From positions 1-35,574 of the forward strand of contig NZ_CALEFV010000253.1 in assembly GCF_937877005.1 (NCBI RefSeq): DNA of 35,574 nt. The letters are read 5' to 3'. The stretch is from an uncultured Fibrobacter sp. GTDB lineage: Bacteria > Fibrobacterota > Fibrobacteria > Fibrobacterales > Fibrobacteraceae. A model generated the notes under the pieces. It was not told the origin of the DNA, searched no databases, and worked only from the letters and a program-made list of their open reading frames with translations. The stretch's first letter is position 1, and each line of letters begins with the position of its first letter. Made by a program: the position numbers and the translations under genes. Positions 14,734-23,028 of this stretch are shown here, in pieces.

Positions 14734-17039
14734 TATTCAACACCCCACAGGATCGGATCTACAGCCCAGAGTTGCGGCTGCGAGAGTTCGACCACGTAAT
14801 CGAGCATTGCCTTGGAACTCGGCATCGGAAGCGTGAACGAGTTGCCGCTTTCAAGCACCATCAGGTCTACATCTGTCGTAGCGCCTATGTCAGCCAATTG
14901 CTTGGCAACGGATATGGCGGCATCGATACCTCCGAGATCGTGAACAAGTCCTGCCTGTAGCGCCTTGACGCCGATCATGACGCGGCCTCCACCGTAAGCC
15001 GTATCCACGGTCGCCTGCGGAATTCCAGTCGCTCTGGAAACGACTCCCGTAAAGCGTTCGTAGAAGTCGTCCATGTATTCCTGCAAGGCTGCCTTTTCCT
15101 GATCCGTCCAGGGGCGCGTAAACGTAGTCGCATCGGCGTATTCATGCGTCTTGACGGTTTCCGCCCTAAGGCCCACCTTCGCCATCAGGCCAGACGCATC
15201 CACCTTGCCACCATAAATGCCAATACTACCGACGATTGCCATGGGTTCCGCAAGGATCCGATCACCAGCACAGGCGATATAATAGCCACCCGAAGCGCCC
15301 ATGTAACCGATACTCGAAACCACGGGTATGCCAAGTTCGCTCACATGACGGAGCGCCGCCCAAATCTTGTCGGAAGCGATTGCACTACCGCCCGGCGATG
15401 ATATCCGGACAATCAAAGCCTCGGCACCGGAACCAGGTAACTTGCGAAGCGATTCCAACACGGAGCGTTCCATACGGGAGTCGATTGTGCCATCAATGTT
15501 TAAAAGCGCTATCGGAGCACGGTGCGCCCAGCTCTCATTGAATATTTTCTTATCCGTCGGGCGCCAAGTACGGTAGGACGCATACGGAAGATCGATATCG
15601 TAGAAGGTCTTAAGAGCGTAGGACGGAACCTGGTCTATATAGAGGACCGTATCGACAATTCCCGCATTCTTGGCGGCCTTAGCCGTAACGACCGGCATAT
15701 TAGCAAGCGAATCCAGTCTTTCGAAGGTCCGACTTTCAAGTCCCTTCTTGCGCATCGAGATATATGTCTGCATTGCGGTCCACAGATCGCCATATAGGGT
15801 TTCATAATTGGAGCGCGCTTCGGTCGACATGGAATCGGCTATATAAGGTTCCACTGCAGCCTTGTACTTGCCATGACGCAGAAATTCCACCTTCACACCG
15901 AGCTTGTCAAAAAGCCCCTTATAGAAAAGAAAATTTCCGCCGAGACCTCGCCAATGCAGATGCGCCGAAGGTTCCATCACGATACGGTCCGCATGAGCCG
16001 CAGCAATCAGCACTGCAGGGCGTACATCGTCCATATAGGCGACCACCTTACCTCCGCGAGCCTTGTGCCGCACCACGTAGCGGTCAATTTCACTCGAGAT
16101 GCCGATATTTCCCTTATAGCCGGAAAAATCAAGGATGACAAGACCGCAGGCGGGATCGCGCAACATATGTTCAAATAAATTACGCACATGCCAAATACTG
16201 ACGGAGTTTTTTCTGAAGAAGAAAAATTCGTCTTCGGTTTCCTTGACTTCCATGTCCAAGGGAACACGGATAATCTGAGCTGCTAAAGAGGCATTCGGAT
16301 TTCTTGCGGTATGGAAACCCCAGGCCCCCCCCTTCGGAAGCAAGTCGTCGTAGACATGCAGGGACGCATTGTTATAGCCTCCAAATGACGTAGATACCGT
16401 GAATCGATATTCATCGTCTCCGCCATAGATCGGGACACGGAGTCCCCAGCGGACGCCATACATGCCTAGTTCAACGAGCAGACGATGACTTTCGAAATCC
16501 TCGACATCGTAGCTCACACTCATCAGGGGACCTAGACGCAGCGTGGCCCCCAGATTCTGCACACGGTCAGGAGCCTGCGGCCCGACATAGAGCACATTGT
16601 CACAAGAATAGCCTAGCGAAACGAATTTGAACGGACGCAACATCAAACCTAGATCAAGGCCCCATTCCGTACCGCTAAATTCGGCAGTACGAAGGGCCGT
16701 AACGCGCTCACCGACAAAAACGGCACGATTCCAAAGGTCGTTGCCATGCGTCAAGCTCCAGCGTGAAATATCCAGATGATGCGGCCCATGCGTATAGTCA
16801 AATCCGGCCGCCCAGTGTTCCAGGTTTCCGCCTATACGGAATTCCCTGATGCCATCGTCATAATCGTAGCTGGTCAGCCCGCCCTTCGAGTCAAACGCGG
16901 CTACTCCGGCAGGGTTTCCCCAAATGCCGTGCTCGTTTTCGAGCGAGACAAAGCCCGATTCACCTGGGATGTAGGCCAGTGCATACGCAGCGCAGAAGAG
17001 AACCAGCGCAGACACGACCTTATTTTGCATCAGTTTCAT
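14733..17039 (-). CDS. sppA: SppA-type signal peptide peptidase with barrel-like N-terminal domain
   Basis: The 768-residue product has a signal peptide. A roughly 230-residue N-terminal region (about 25-250) contains repeated amphipathic strands and an opening that reads like an outer-membrane barrel (GIWGNPAGVA). A full tandem SppA protease (about 270-768) follows. The protease shows the catalytic Lys393 in HGKYKAAVEPY and Ser583 in YMGASGGYYIAC, the Ser/Lys dyad of 67-kDa SppA, plus RISSPGGSA (545-553) and VGSIGIYGG. The normal enzyme degrades cleaved signal peptides while anchored to the inner membrane. Here a barrel-like domain replaces that anchor, suggesting an outer-membrane-associated protease (inference). 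The start ATG has agggg upstream and overlaps the end of the preceding gene by 20 bp. Confidence 0.9.
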   Translation of the reverse strand: MKLMQNKVVSALVLFCAAYALAYIPGESGFVSLENEHGIWGNPAGVAAFDSKGGLTSYDYDDGIREFRIGGNLEHWAAGFDYTHGPHHLDISRWSLTHGNDLWNRAVFVGERVTALRTAEFSGTEWGLDLGLMLRPFKFVSLGYSCDNVLYVGPQAPDRVQNLGATLRLGPLMSVSYDVEDFESHRLLVELGMYGVRWGLRVPIYGGDDEYRFTVSTSFGGYNNASLHVYDDLLPKGGAWGFHTARNPNASLAAQIIRVPLDMEVKETEDEFFFFRKNSVSIWHVRNLFEHMLRDPACGLVILDFSGYKGNIGISSEIDRYVVRHKARGGKVVAYMDDVRPAVLIAAAHADRIVMEPSAHLHWRGLGGNFLFYKGLFDKLGVKVEFLRHGKYKAAVEPYIADSMSTEARSNYETLYGDLWTAMQTYISMRKKGLESRTFERLDSLANMPVVTAKAAKNAGIVDTVLYIDQVPSYALKTFYDIDLPYASYRTWRPTDKKIFNESWAHRAPIALLNIDGTIDSRMERSVLESLRKLPGSGAEALIVRISSPGGSAIASDKIWAALRHVSELGIPVVSSIGYMGASGGYYIACAGDRILAEPMAIVGSIGIYGGKVDASGLMAKVGLRAETVKTHEYADATTFTRPWTDQEKAALQEYMDDFYERFTGVVSRATGIPQATVDTAYGGGRVMIGVKALQAGLVHDLGGIDAAISVAKQLADIGATTDVDLMVLESGNSFTLPMPSSKAMLDYVVELSQPQLWAVDPILWGVE

Positions 17040-17967
17040 TCACTATCCCCTTTTTGTACACTTCACCAATCAGAGAAACCATCACGACCGCATAGCAGGC
17101 ATCGTAAAAAGCACCATACCAATCGAAATCGGGAACATCACCTTGCGCCGTTTTCTTGTAAGACATCAAACAATTTAGAAAAGCCTGATGTTCCCTTTGC
17201 AATGCGTAAGCGGGATTGTCGTTCCGATAAGCCCCCAAATCTAGCGTCACAGAACGTCCAGCCACTGTTATCTCGACTAGCCGCAAATCCGTGGCGCAAT
17301 TGCGGTCTGCGATAAACTCGGCCTTTAGTGTTCTCAAATCATAGAAGGCATGTACACGGTCCTCAGATACTTCTTCGCAGTGAAACGATCTGTACATCAT
17401 TGCATTCTTGTCTGCAAAGCAGCAAAGCAGGTCCATGTCGTGAATCATCAAGTCGTATTCCACGGGGACATCGCGATTGCGCGGTGAAAACCCATGCGTT
17501 CGAGTAAATTTAAAGCAGACCGGAGCGGAGCCTTGCTTTTGGAGATACCAAAATTTAAGGTAATCCCGCATTTCCTTGCAAAAATCAGTCTTCGAAAATT
17601 CCTCGATTGCCGGGTTATAGCGTTCCGAGTGGCCGACAAAGACAAATGTATTCCGCTCCAGCGCTAGCTTCTGGTATTCCTCGGCCTTTCCTGCCGAAAT
17701 GGATACGGGCTTTTCGACAAGCACCGGGAGTTTCATTTCGATGCACTTTTTGACATACTCATCGTGCGTTACGGCAGGTGATGCAACCACTGCAAAATCG
17801 GGCGAAAGTTCGCCTGCAGCAACCTGTTCAAACAAAGCGCAAGCCTCGTCCGCAGTATCGGCGCTCCCGATAAACATAACCCCATCATCTTCGAACAGGC
17901 GCTTATGCCGCCTTCCCATGATGCCAGATCCGATTAGAATCGCCTTATAGGAAAATGAACTTTGCAT
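17020..17967 (-). CDS. Gfo/Idh/MocA-family oxidoreductase
   Basis: This is a NAD(P)-dependent oxidoreductase, probably acting on a sugar or sugar nucleotide. The Rossmann start is clear (ILIGSGIMGRRH), followed by VVASPAVTH, the family's catalytic LVEKPVS and GHSERYNP, and a DLMIHDMDL motif that supplies the metal/substrate His and Asp in this family. ATG 17967 is chosen because it immediately precedes the first beta strand. The frame extends to a TTG at 18000. The gene overlaps the preceding barrel-protein gene by about 23 bp and the sppA start by 20 bp, so it is inside a tight operon of envelope genes. The substrate is unknown. Confidence 0.88.
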   Translation of the reverse strand: MQSSFSYKAILIGSGIMGRRHKRLFEDDGVMFIGSADTADEACALFEQVAAGELSPDFAVVASPAVTHDEYVKKCIEMKLPVLVEKPVSISAGKAEEYQKLALERNTFVFVGHSERYNPAIEEFSKTDFCKEMRDYLKFWYLQKQGSAPVCFKFTRTHGFSPRNRDVPVEYDLMIHDMDLLCCFADKNAMMYRSFHCEEVSEDRVHAFYDLRTLKAEFIADRNCATDLRLVEITVAGRSVTLDLGAYRNDNPAYALQREHQAFLNCLMSYKKTAQGDVPDFDWYGAFYDACYAVVMVSLIGEVYKKGIVNETDAK

Positions 17968-18775
17968 ATAGCCCCAAAGTATGTCCCGTTTCCATTCCAA
18001 AGAGATTGCCTCGGTTCATCTCGTAAAAAAGAGAAACCCCTAGTGAATTCCTAAGCACTGCGAAGTAGCGAGCCACATTGACTCGCATCCGGTAACCGCG
18101 ATACAGATCATCCATTTTACGATACGACTTATCCATGTGAAGGTTTTCCGATTCCTGAATACGCCAACGATACAGGAAAACATAATCAAACTTCCAGCCG
18201 GAATACTCATCGCGATCCCAAAGCAACTTCCACGAAACCGACCCCTTCAGCCCCAGCTCATCGCCCTGCTGAAAATTTTGCTTTTCAAGAAAAGTAAAGT
18301 ACTCTGCGGCAGCGCCGAGCGTCATGTTGCGGGAAAACTCATAAAGACCAAAAGGAGACACTCCAAAGCGGTGAAAACGATTATCTTGGGCTCCCTCACG
18401 TGGCGGAAGTCTCCAGTTGACATCCACTCCAAAGAAAGGGAACGGCATCATTTTCATGCCCAAATAAGATTCGTTCAGGCCGTTGACATGTAAGTTCAAG
18501 GCCTCATGACGCTGATCGTGAAGTTCCGTATCCCATTCGTAACTCACCAGACGGTATGCAAAATCTCCATAAACGCTAAAACAATTGCAAGGAGCATACT
18601 CTCCCGACATGTTTATATCGGCACTGTAGATATCGTCATGGAGTTCGCCAAGCAAGCCAACGGTCACCGATGATTCGGGAATGCGAATAGGCAAAACTGA
18701 TTCGCGCGCAGACAGAGGAACCATCAGAAACAAAAGGGCTATAAGCCATCGTGCGTTGGATTGATACAAAAGCAT
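17945..18775 (-). CDS. Outer-membrane barrel protein of unknown function
   Basis: The 276-residue product has a signal peptide (WLIALLFLMVPLSA, cleavage likely before RES) and many alternating strands rich in Tyr, Phe and Trp. The final strand (HTLGLYAKFIFL) ends in an aromatic/hydrophobic residue pattern usual for outer-membrane barrels. I do not recognise a family. It is the first gene of the minus-strand operon that continues into the MocA-type enzyme, sppA, CNNM and acyltransferase genes. It starts only 43 bp from the divergent CotH gene. Confidence 0.8.
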   Translation of the reverse strand: MLLYQSNARWLIALLFLMVPLSARESVLPIRIPESSVTVGLLGELHDDIYSADINMSGEYAPCNCFSVYGDFAYRLVSYEWDTELHDQRHEALNLHVNGLNESYLGMKMMPFPFFGVDVNWRLPPREGAQDNRFHRFGVSPFGLYEFSRNMTLGAAAEYFTFLEKQNFQQGDELGLKGSVSWKLLWDRDEYSGWKFDYVFLYRWRIQESENLHMDKSYRKMDDLYRGYRMRVNVARYFAVLRNSLGVSLFYEMNRGNLFGMETGHTLGLYAKFIFL

Positions 18776-18818
18776 ATCAGGACATCACAAATTTAGAAAA
18801 ACTAGCTAAATTTAAATC
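18776..18818. promoter_or_regulatory. 43-bp divergent promoter region
   Basis: This gap separates two long divergent operons. On the minus strand TAAATTTG (18788-18795) fits TAnnTTTG and lies 12 nt before the barrel-protein ATG. On the plus strand TAAATTTA (18807-18814) lies 4 nt before the CotH ATG. If both are used, the two polymerases compete for the same DNA and the leaders are very short. Confidence 0.35.
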
Positions 18819-20045
18819 ATGTTTCGTTTCGTGGTCTTCCTCATAGCGAGCCTATTGTGCTGTTCCTGCGTATGGAACGGGACCGATAGCGCCCCAGACT
18901 ACTTGCCGTTAGACGATTCGGAATTTCCTTATGCCGAGTTGCCAAGATTGGTCATCGAGACCGAGGGTTTTACCCAAATTCAAGACAAAGAAACGAGCAT
19001 TCCTGCCAAACTGCAAATTTACGGCAAGAACGCACCCGAAAGCGAAATCATGGATTTGACCCTAAGAGGGCGCGGCAATTCAAGTTTCGTCATGACGAAG
19101 TACGGAATCAAGCTTTCCTTCGAGGAAAAACAGGAATTATTCGGAATGCCCAAGGACAGGGAATGGGACCTCATCTCGAATCATCGTGACAAAAGTTTCC
19201 TGCGCAACTACATCACCTACCAGCTAGCAAAATCTCTCGGCGACGAATACGCAGTCCGCACCCAGTTTGTCGAGGTTTTTCTAAACCGGAAATATCTAGG
19301 TGTCTACCAACTGGCAGAACACCCAAAGGTTGCCAAAAAACGGATTCGCCTTCCAGAATCCGATTACAGCTACTTTTTCGAAAAGACATCCGAAACAGCA
19401 ACTGATGGGAACCTGATTACCTCCAACCTCGGTTATATTTACGACATTCGCTACCCCAAACATCCTTCAGAAGAATTGACCAAAACCCTTATCGAGCACA
19501 TCAACGCATTTGAGACTTTTCTACAAAGTAAATATGTCTACAACACCGATTCTATTAGCAAGTGGATTGACCTAAATGACCTCATTCGCTACTACTGGAT
19601 TCAGGAATTTTCGCTTAACACAGACGGGGCCTTTAGACGAAGCCAGTATATCACTTGGCTGAAAGATACACCCATGCAAATGGGGCCCGTATGGGATTTC
19701 GACATTGCCTACGGAATTTCGAGCAATGGAATCATTGCTCCCGATCATTGGTATGTCAAAAAATATGGCTGGTACCGCTTCCTATTCAAGAATAAGCAAT
19801 TCCAAACCATGGTCAAGGACTACTGGATGACAAATCGCGACCAATTCAAAGACTTGCCGGAAATGCTTGAGCAGAAAAAAGAAGACCTTTCAAAAGCCAT
19901 GAAAAACGAATTCAAGCGATGGCCCGTTTTGGGAAACGACTCCGAATGGCCATTCATTGAAGCCTATGACAATTACGATGATGCCGTAAACGCTCTTGAA
20001 AACTGGATTCGCGAACGAATAGATTGGATTGACGGCAACCAATAG
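18819..20045 (+). CDS. CotH-kinase-family lipoprotein
   Basis: The 408-residue product has an N-terminal hydrophobic segment ending in a Cys cluster (LLCCSC), probably a lipoprotein signal. The CotH domain is well marked: LRGRGNSS (82-89), LFGMPKDREWDLISNHRDKS (107-126), FLRNYITYQLA, FLNRKYLGVYQLAEH, LNDLIRYYWIQEF and the metal-binding-type VWDFDIAYG (Asp293, Asp295). CotH proteins are atypical protein kinases first known from spore coats and are also common as secreted proteins in non-sporing bacteria. Substrates outside Bacillus are largely unknown. It is the first gene of the polymer operon, 23 bp before the cytidylyltransferase, so it could phosphorylate or help assemble an envelope component. 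That link is inference from position only. Confidence 0.9.
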   Translation: MFRFVVFLIASLLCCSCVWNGTDSAPDYLPLDDSEFPYAELPRLVIETEGFTQIQDKETSIPAKLQIYGKNAPESEIMDLTLRGRGNSSFVMTKYGIKLSFEEKQELFGMPKDREWDLISNHRDKSFLRNYITYQLAKSLGDEYAVRTQFVEVFLNRKYLGVYQLAEHPKVAKKRIRLPESDYSYFFEKTSETATDGNLITSNLGYIYDIRYPKHPSEELTKTLIEHINAFETFLQSKYVYNTDSISKWIDLNDLIRYYWIQEFSLNTDGAFRRSQYITWLKDTPMQMGPVWDFDIAYGISSNGIIAPDHWYVKKYGWYRFLFKNKQFQTMVKDYWMTNRDQFKDLPEMLEQKKEDLSKAMKNEFKRWPVLGNDSEWPFIEAYDNYDDAVNALENWIRERIDWIDGNQ

Positions 20046-20046
20046 T

Positions 20047-20054
20047 TATATTTG
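20047..20054 (+). promoter_or_regulatory. TATATTTG promoter-like octamer before cytidylyltransferase
   Basis: TATATTTG matches TAnnTTTG and lies 14 nt before the ATG. ATTG (20023-20026) lies 20 nt upstream, the spacing expected of a Bacteroidetes-type -33 element. It may be an internal promoter that separates the polymer genes from cotH. Confidence 0.35.
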
Positions 20055-20068
20055 GGATAGGATTCCTT

Positions 20069-20788
20069 ATGAATATTGCATTGATTTTTGCTGGCGGAAC
20101 GGGCACCCGCATGAATACAAAATCTAGGCCCAAGCAATTTCTCGAACTCAACGGGAAAGCCATTATCGTACACACCCTAGAAAACTTCGAGAACCATCCC
20201 GAAATAGACGCCATCTGCGTCGTATGTATCGAAAGCTGGATCGAGTATCTCAAGGAAATTCTTGAACGAAACTTCATCAAGAAGGTTCGCTGGATTGTCC
20301 CCGGTGGCGAAACCGGGCAAGACTCAATCCGTAACGGGCTTGAAGCCATCGTCAAGGACTGCCCCGAAGACAGCGTCGTTTTGATCCACGATGGAGTACG
20401 CCCGCTAATCAACGACAAGCTCATTTCGGACAATATCGCGAAAGTACGCGAATGCGGTTCGGCCATCACGGTCACTCCGGCAATTGAGACCATTGTCGCC
20501 GCAGACTGCAAGAACGAAATTACCAAGATTACGGATCGCAAGCAGTGTTTCCTGGCCCGGGCACCGCAAAGTTTTATTCTAAAAGAAATCATGGACGCCC
20601 ACCACAAGGCAATCGCCGAAGGGATCCACGACATGATTGATTCGGCAAGCCTCATGAAACACTATGGTCATTCCCTATTCACCGTAGACGGTCCAGTCGA
20701 AAACATCAAGATTACGACCCCGATGGATTTCTACCTGTTCCGTGCCATTTACGAGGCTCGAGAAAACTCGCAGATTTTCGGTCTTTAA
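20069..20788 (+). CDS. IspD/TarI-family CDP-polyol cytidylyltransferase
   Basis: This cytosolic enzyme couples CTP to a polyol phosphate. The 239 residues show the nucleotide-binding FAGGTGTRM and RPKQFLELNGK, a GGETGQDSIRNGL loop, IHDGVRPLI, RAPQSF and NIKITTPMDF, all characteristic of the IspD/TarI fold. IspD itself makes CDP-methylerythritol for isoprenoids. TarI, the N-terminal half of Bcs1 and human ISPD make CDP-ribitol. The position at the head of an operon with TagF/TarL-type transferases, flippase and TagD argues for a CDP-polyol for a surface polymer. HDGVRP instead of IspD's usual HDAARP also leans that way. Ribitol is the most likely polyol but is not proven, since arabinitol and mannitol versions exist. 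Confidence 0.88.
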   Translation: MNIALIFAGGTGTRMNTKSRPKQFLELNGKAIIVHTLENFENHPEIDAICVVCIESWIEYLKEILERNFIKKVRWIVPGGETGQDSIRNGLEAIVKDCPEDSVVLIHDGVRPLINDKLISDNIAKVRECGSAITVTPAIETIVAADCKNEITKITDRKQCFLARAPQSFILKEIMDAHHKAIAEGIHDMIDSASLMKHYGHSLFTVDGPVENIKITTPMDFYLFRAIYEARENSQIFGL

Positions 20789-20800
20789 TTCAGGTATACC

Positions 20801-21886
20801 ATGATTGAATGCAAGAACGATCCCATTTTGCAGGAAGACCTGGAATTCGTCGCAAACTCCGCTTCGATTCCCTGGGAATCGCTAGAGAACTGTTCCATTC
20901 TAGTCACCGGCGCTACAGGTCTCGTCGGTTCGCAACTGATCAAGTCTCTCGCCTGCCGTAATCGACTGTTCCATTCCAACATCAAGATCATCGCCTGCGT
21001 GCGCAACCTCGAAAAGGCCAAGAAAATCTACGCAGACATCGCCGACCGCAAGGAACTTGAATTCGTTGTCGGGGACATTGCACACGCTATCGATACCGAG
21101 AGCGAAGTAGACTACATCATCCACACGGCAAGCGCTACCGCTTCCAAGGAATTCGTCACAAAACCGGTCGAGGTTATCCACACGACCCTGAACGGGACCC
21201 GGAACGTTCTGGAACTCGCCCTGCGGAAAAAATCAAAGGGCGTCGTATACCTTTCCTCAATGGAAGCATTCGGAGTCGTTCCACCGTCGGACAAAAAGGC
21301 AACTGAAAAAGATCTTGGCCTTATCGACCTTTCGAATCCGCGCAGCTGTTACCCCGAAGGAAAGCGCATGGCAGAATGCCTATGTACCGCCTACGCCTCG
21401 GAATACGGAGTTCCTGTAAAAGTCGCAAGGCTTTCGCAAACGTTCGGTGCAGGCATAACATATACCGAAAACCGCGTATTTGCACAATTCGCAAAAGCGG
21501 CGATCGAAGGCCACGACATCGTACTCCATACAAAGGGACTTTCGTGGGGCAACTACTGCTACACCCGCGATACCGTAACGGCCCTGCTGATGCTGCTTTC
21601 CAAGGGCAACCAGGGTGAAGCCTACACCATTTCGAACGAAGCTTCGAATGTCCGCATCAAGGACATGGCAGAAATGGTCGCGACCCGTATCGCCGGCGGA
21701 AAGATCAAGGTCGTCTTCGACATTCCCGAAAGCGCCCTGACCTACGGCTACGCCCCTGACACGGAACTCCACCTGAGTTCCGCCAAGATGCAGGCCCTCG
21801 GTTGGAAACCGACCGTCAGCCTTGAAGAAACCTACCGCCGCATGATGCAGAGCATGCTATCGAGTAAGGATTCGACATGTCCCTAA
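20801..21886 (+). CDS. Extended SDR (NAD-dependent epimerase/dehydratase/reductase)
   Basis: The 361-residue product has the Rossmann motif TGATGLVGS (36-44), VYLSSMEAFG and the YxxxK active site (Tyr184, Lys188), hence an extended short-chain dehydrogenase/reductase. It follows the cytidylyltransferase gene by 12 bp and overlaps the first TagF-like gene by 10 bp. In CDP-ribitol and related systems the partner of the cytidylyltransferase is a reductase that makes the polyol phosphate from a ketose phosphate. This gene holds that position, but its sequence looks more like sugar-nucleotide epimerases. It may therefore be a polyol-phosphate-forming reductase or an independent nucleotide-sugar epimerase. 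Confidence 0.87.
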   Translation: MIECKNDPILQEDLEFVANSASIPWESLENCSILVTGATGLVGSQLIKSLACRNRLFHSNIKIIACVRNLEKAKKIYADIADRKELEFVVGDIAHAIDTESEVDYIIHTASATASKEFVTKPVEVIHTTLNGTRNVLELALRKKSKGVVYLSSMEAFGVVPPSDKKATEKDLGLIDLSNPRSCYPEGKRMAECLCTAYASEYGVPVKVARLSQTFGAGITYTENRVFAQFAKAAIEGHDIVLHTKGLSWGNYCYTRDTVTALLMLLSKGNQGEAYTISNEASNVRIKDMAEMVATRIAGGKIKVVFDIPESALTYGYAPDTELHLSSAKMQALGWKPTVSLEETYRRMMQSMLSSKDSTCP

Positions 21887-23028
21887 AAGACTTCGTCAAG
21901 GCCAGTTGCTATCGTCTCTTTCGGATATTTCCGATAAAGCGGAATAAAATCTTTTTCTGCAACTATTTCGGACGCCCTTACGGATGTAATCCCAAGTACA
22001 TCTGCGAAGCGCTTCACAAGAGACATCCGGAATATGACCTCGTGTGGGAAGTTCGGAAAGACTCCAGAATCGGTTTTCCCGACTTTGTCCGCATCGTAAA
22101 CTTTGATTCCCCTCAGGCCATTTTTGAACGAGTTACCTCTAAGGTCTGGGTTCAGAACGTCCGTTGTCGCAAGACAGCGTTGAAACGAAAAGGGCAATTC
22201 TATGTCCAGACCTGGCACGGTGCCATCGGGATCAAGAAGTGCGAGGGCGACGCCGCCGACAAGATCACTCCCGAATCGGTGCAAGTCGCTCATCATGATT
22301 CACCAATGATCGATGTCATGATTTCGAACAGCCGTTTCTGCACGGGCGTGTATAAGCGGGCTTTCTGGTACGATGGCCCCATTGCCGAAATTGGGTATCC
22401 ACGCAACGACCCCATGGCCGTTCCAGACCAGGCCATAATCCAAAAGGTCCGCGATTTTTACCATATCGATTCCGCAAAAAAGATTTTCTTTTTCGCCCCC
22501 ACGTTCCGTAAAGACTCCGGTCTCTGGGATTCGTCCAGTCTGAACATCGAACGGACGCTCGGCGCGCTCTCCCAGAAATTTGGCGGAGAATGGATATGCC
22601 TATTGCGACTGCATCCCTGGGCAGCAAAGGCTTGCGAAGGAAAGATGACCTTCAACGAAACGATTGTCAACGCCACGCATTACCCGGACATTCAGGAACT
22701 GCTTGCCGCAGCCGATGTCATGATCACGGACTATTCCAGTTGCCAATTCGATTTCTTGATTCAGCGAAAGCCAACCTTCATGTTCGCTCCAGATATCGAT
22801 TCCTATGTCAACGAGCGCGGACTTCTTTTCGACCCGTTCCAGTTGCCCTTCTCCTGTTCACTGAACAACGACGACCTCGAGAAAAACATTCTGCAATTTG
22901 ACCAGGACACCTACATCCAGAAGGTGAACGCATTCTTTGACGAACACCAGCTTCAGGATGACGGTCAAGCTTCAAATCGCGTGGCAGACATCATTGCGGC
23001 CAAAATTCAATGCGAGGAACAGTCGTGA
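21877..23028 (+). CDS. CDP-glycerol/ribitol phosphotransferase, TagF/TarL family (copy 1)
   Basis: The 383-residue product matches the CDP-glycerol glycerophosphotransferase family (Glyphos_transf), which moves glycerol- or ribitol-phosphate from the CDP form to a lipid-linked acceptor at the cytoplasmic face. Seen motifs are VQTWHGAIGIKK with the base-type His, IGYPRND, FFAPTFRKD, LLRLHP and the C-terminal DVMITDYSSCQFDF. It is the size of the catalytic domain alone, without the long N-terminal extensions of some polymerases, so priming versus polymerising activity cannot be told. It overlaps both the SDR and the next gene, which is a diverged paralogue. Confidence 0.93.
   Translation: MSLKDFVKASCYRLFRIFPIKRNKIFFCNYFGRPYGCNPKYICEALHKRHPEYDLVWEVRKDSRIGFPDFVRIVNFDSPQAIFERVTSKVWVQNVRCRKTALKRKGQFYVQTWHGAIGIKKCEGDAADKITPESVQVAHHDSPMIDVMISNSRFCTGVYKRAFWYDGPIAEIGYPRNDPMAVPDQAIIQKVRDFYHIDSAKKIFFFAPTFRKDSGLWDSSSLNIERTLGALSQKFGGEWICLLRLHPWAAKACEGKMTFNETIVNATHYPDIQELLAAADVMITDYSSCQFDFLIQRKPTFMFAPDIDSYVNERGLLFDPFQLPFSCSLNNDDLEKNILQFDQDTYIQKVNAFFDEHQLQDDGQASNRVADIIAAKIQCEEQS

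Noticed and set aside
20069..20788. Housekeeping IspD of the isoprenoid pathway
   Set aside because: Location in a polymer operon with TagF-type genes and the HDGVRP motif favour a CDP-polyol enzyme, although the alternative is not excluded until the rest of the genome is seen.
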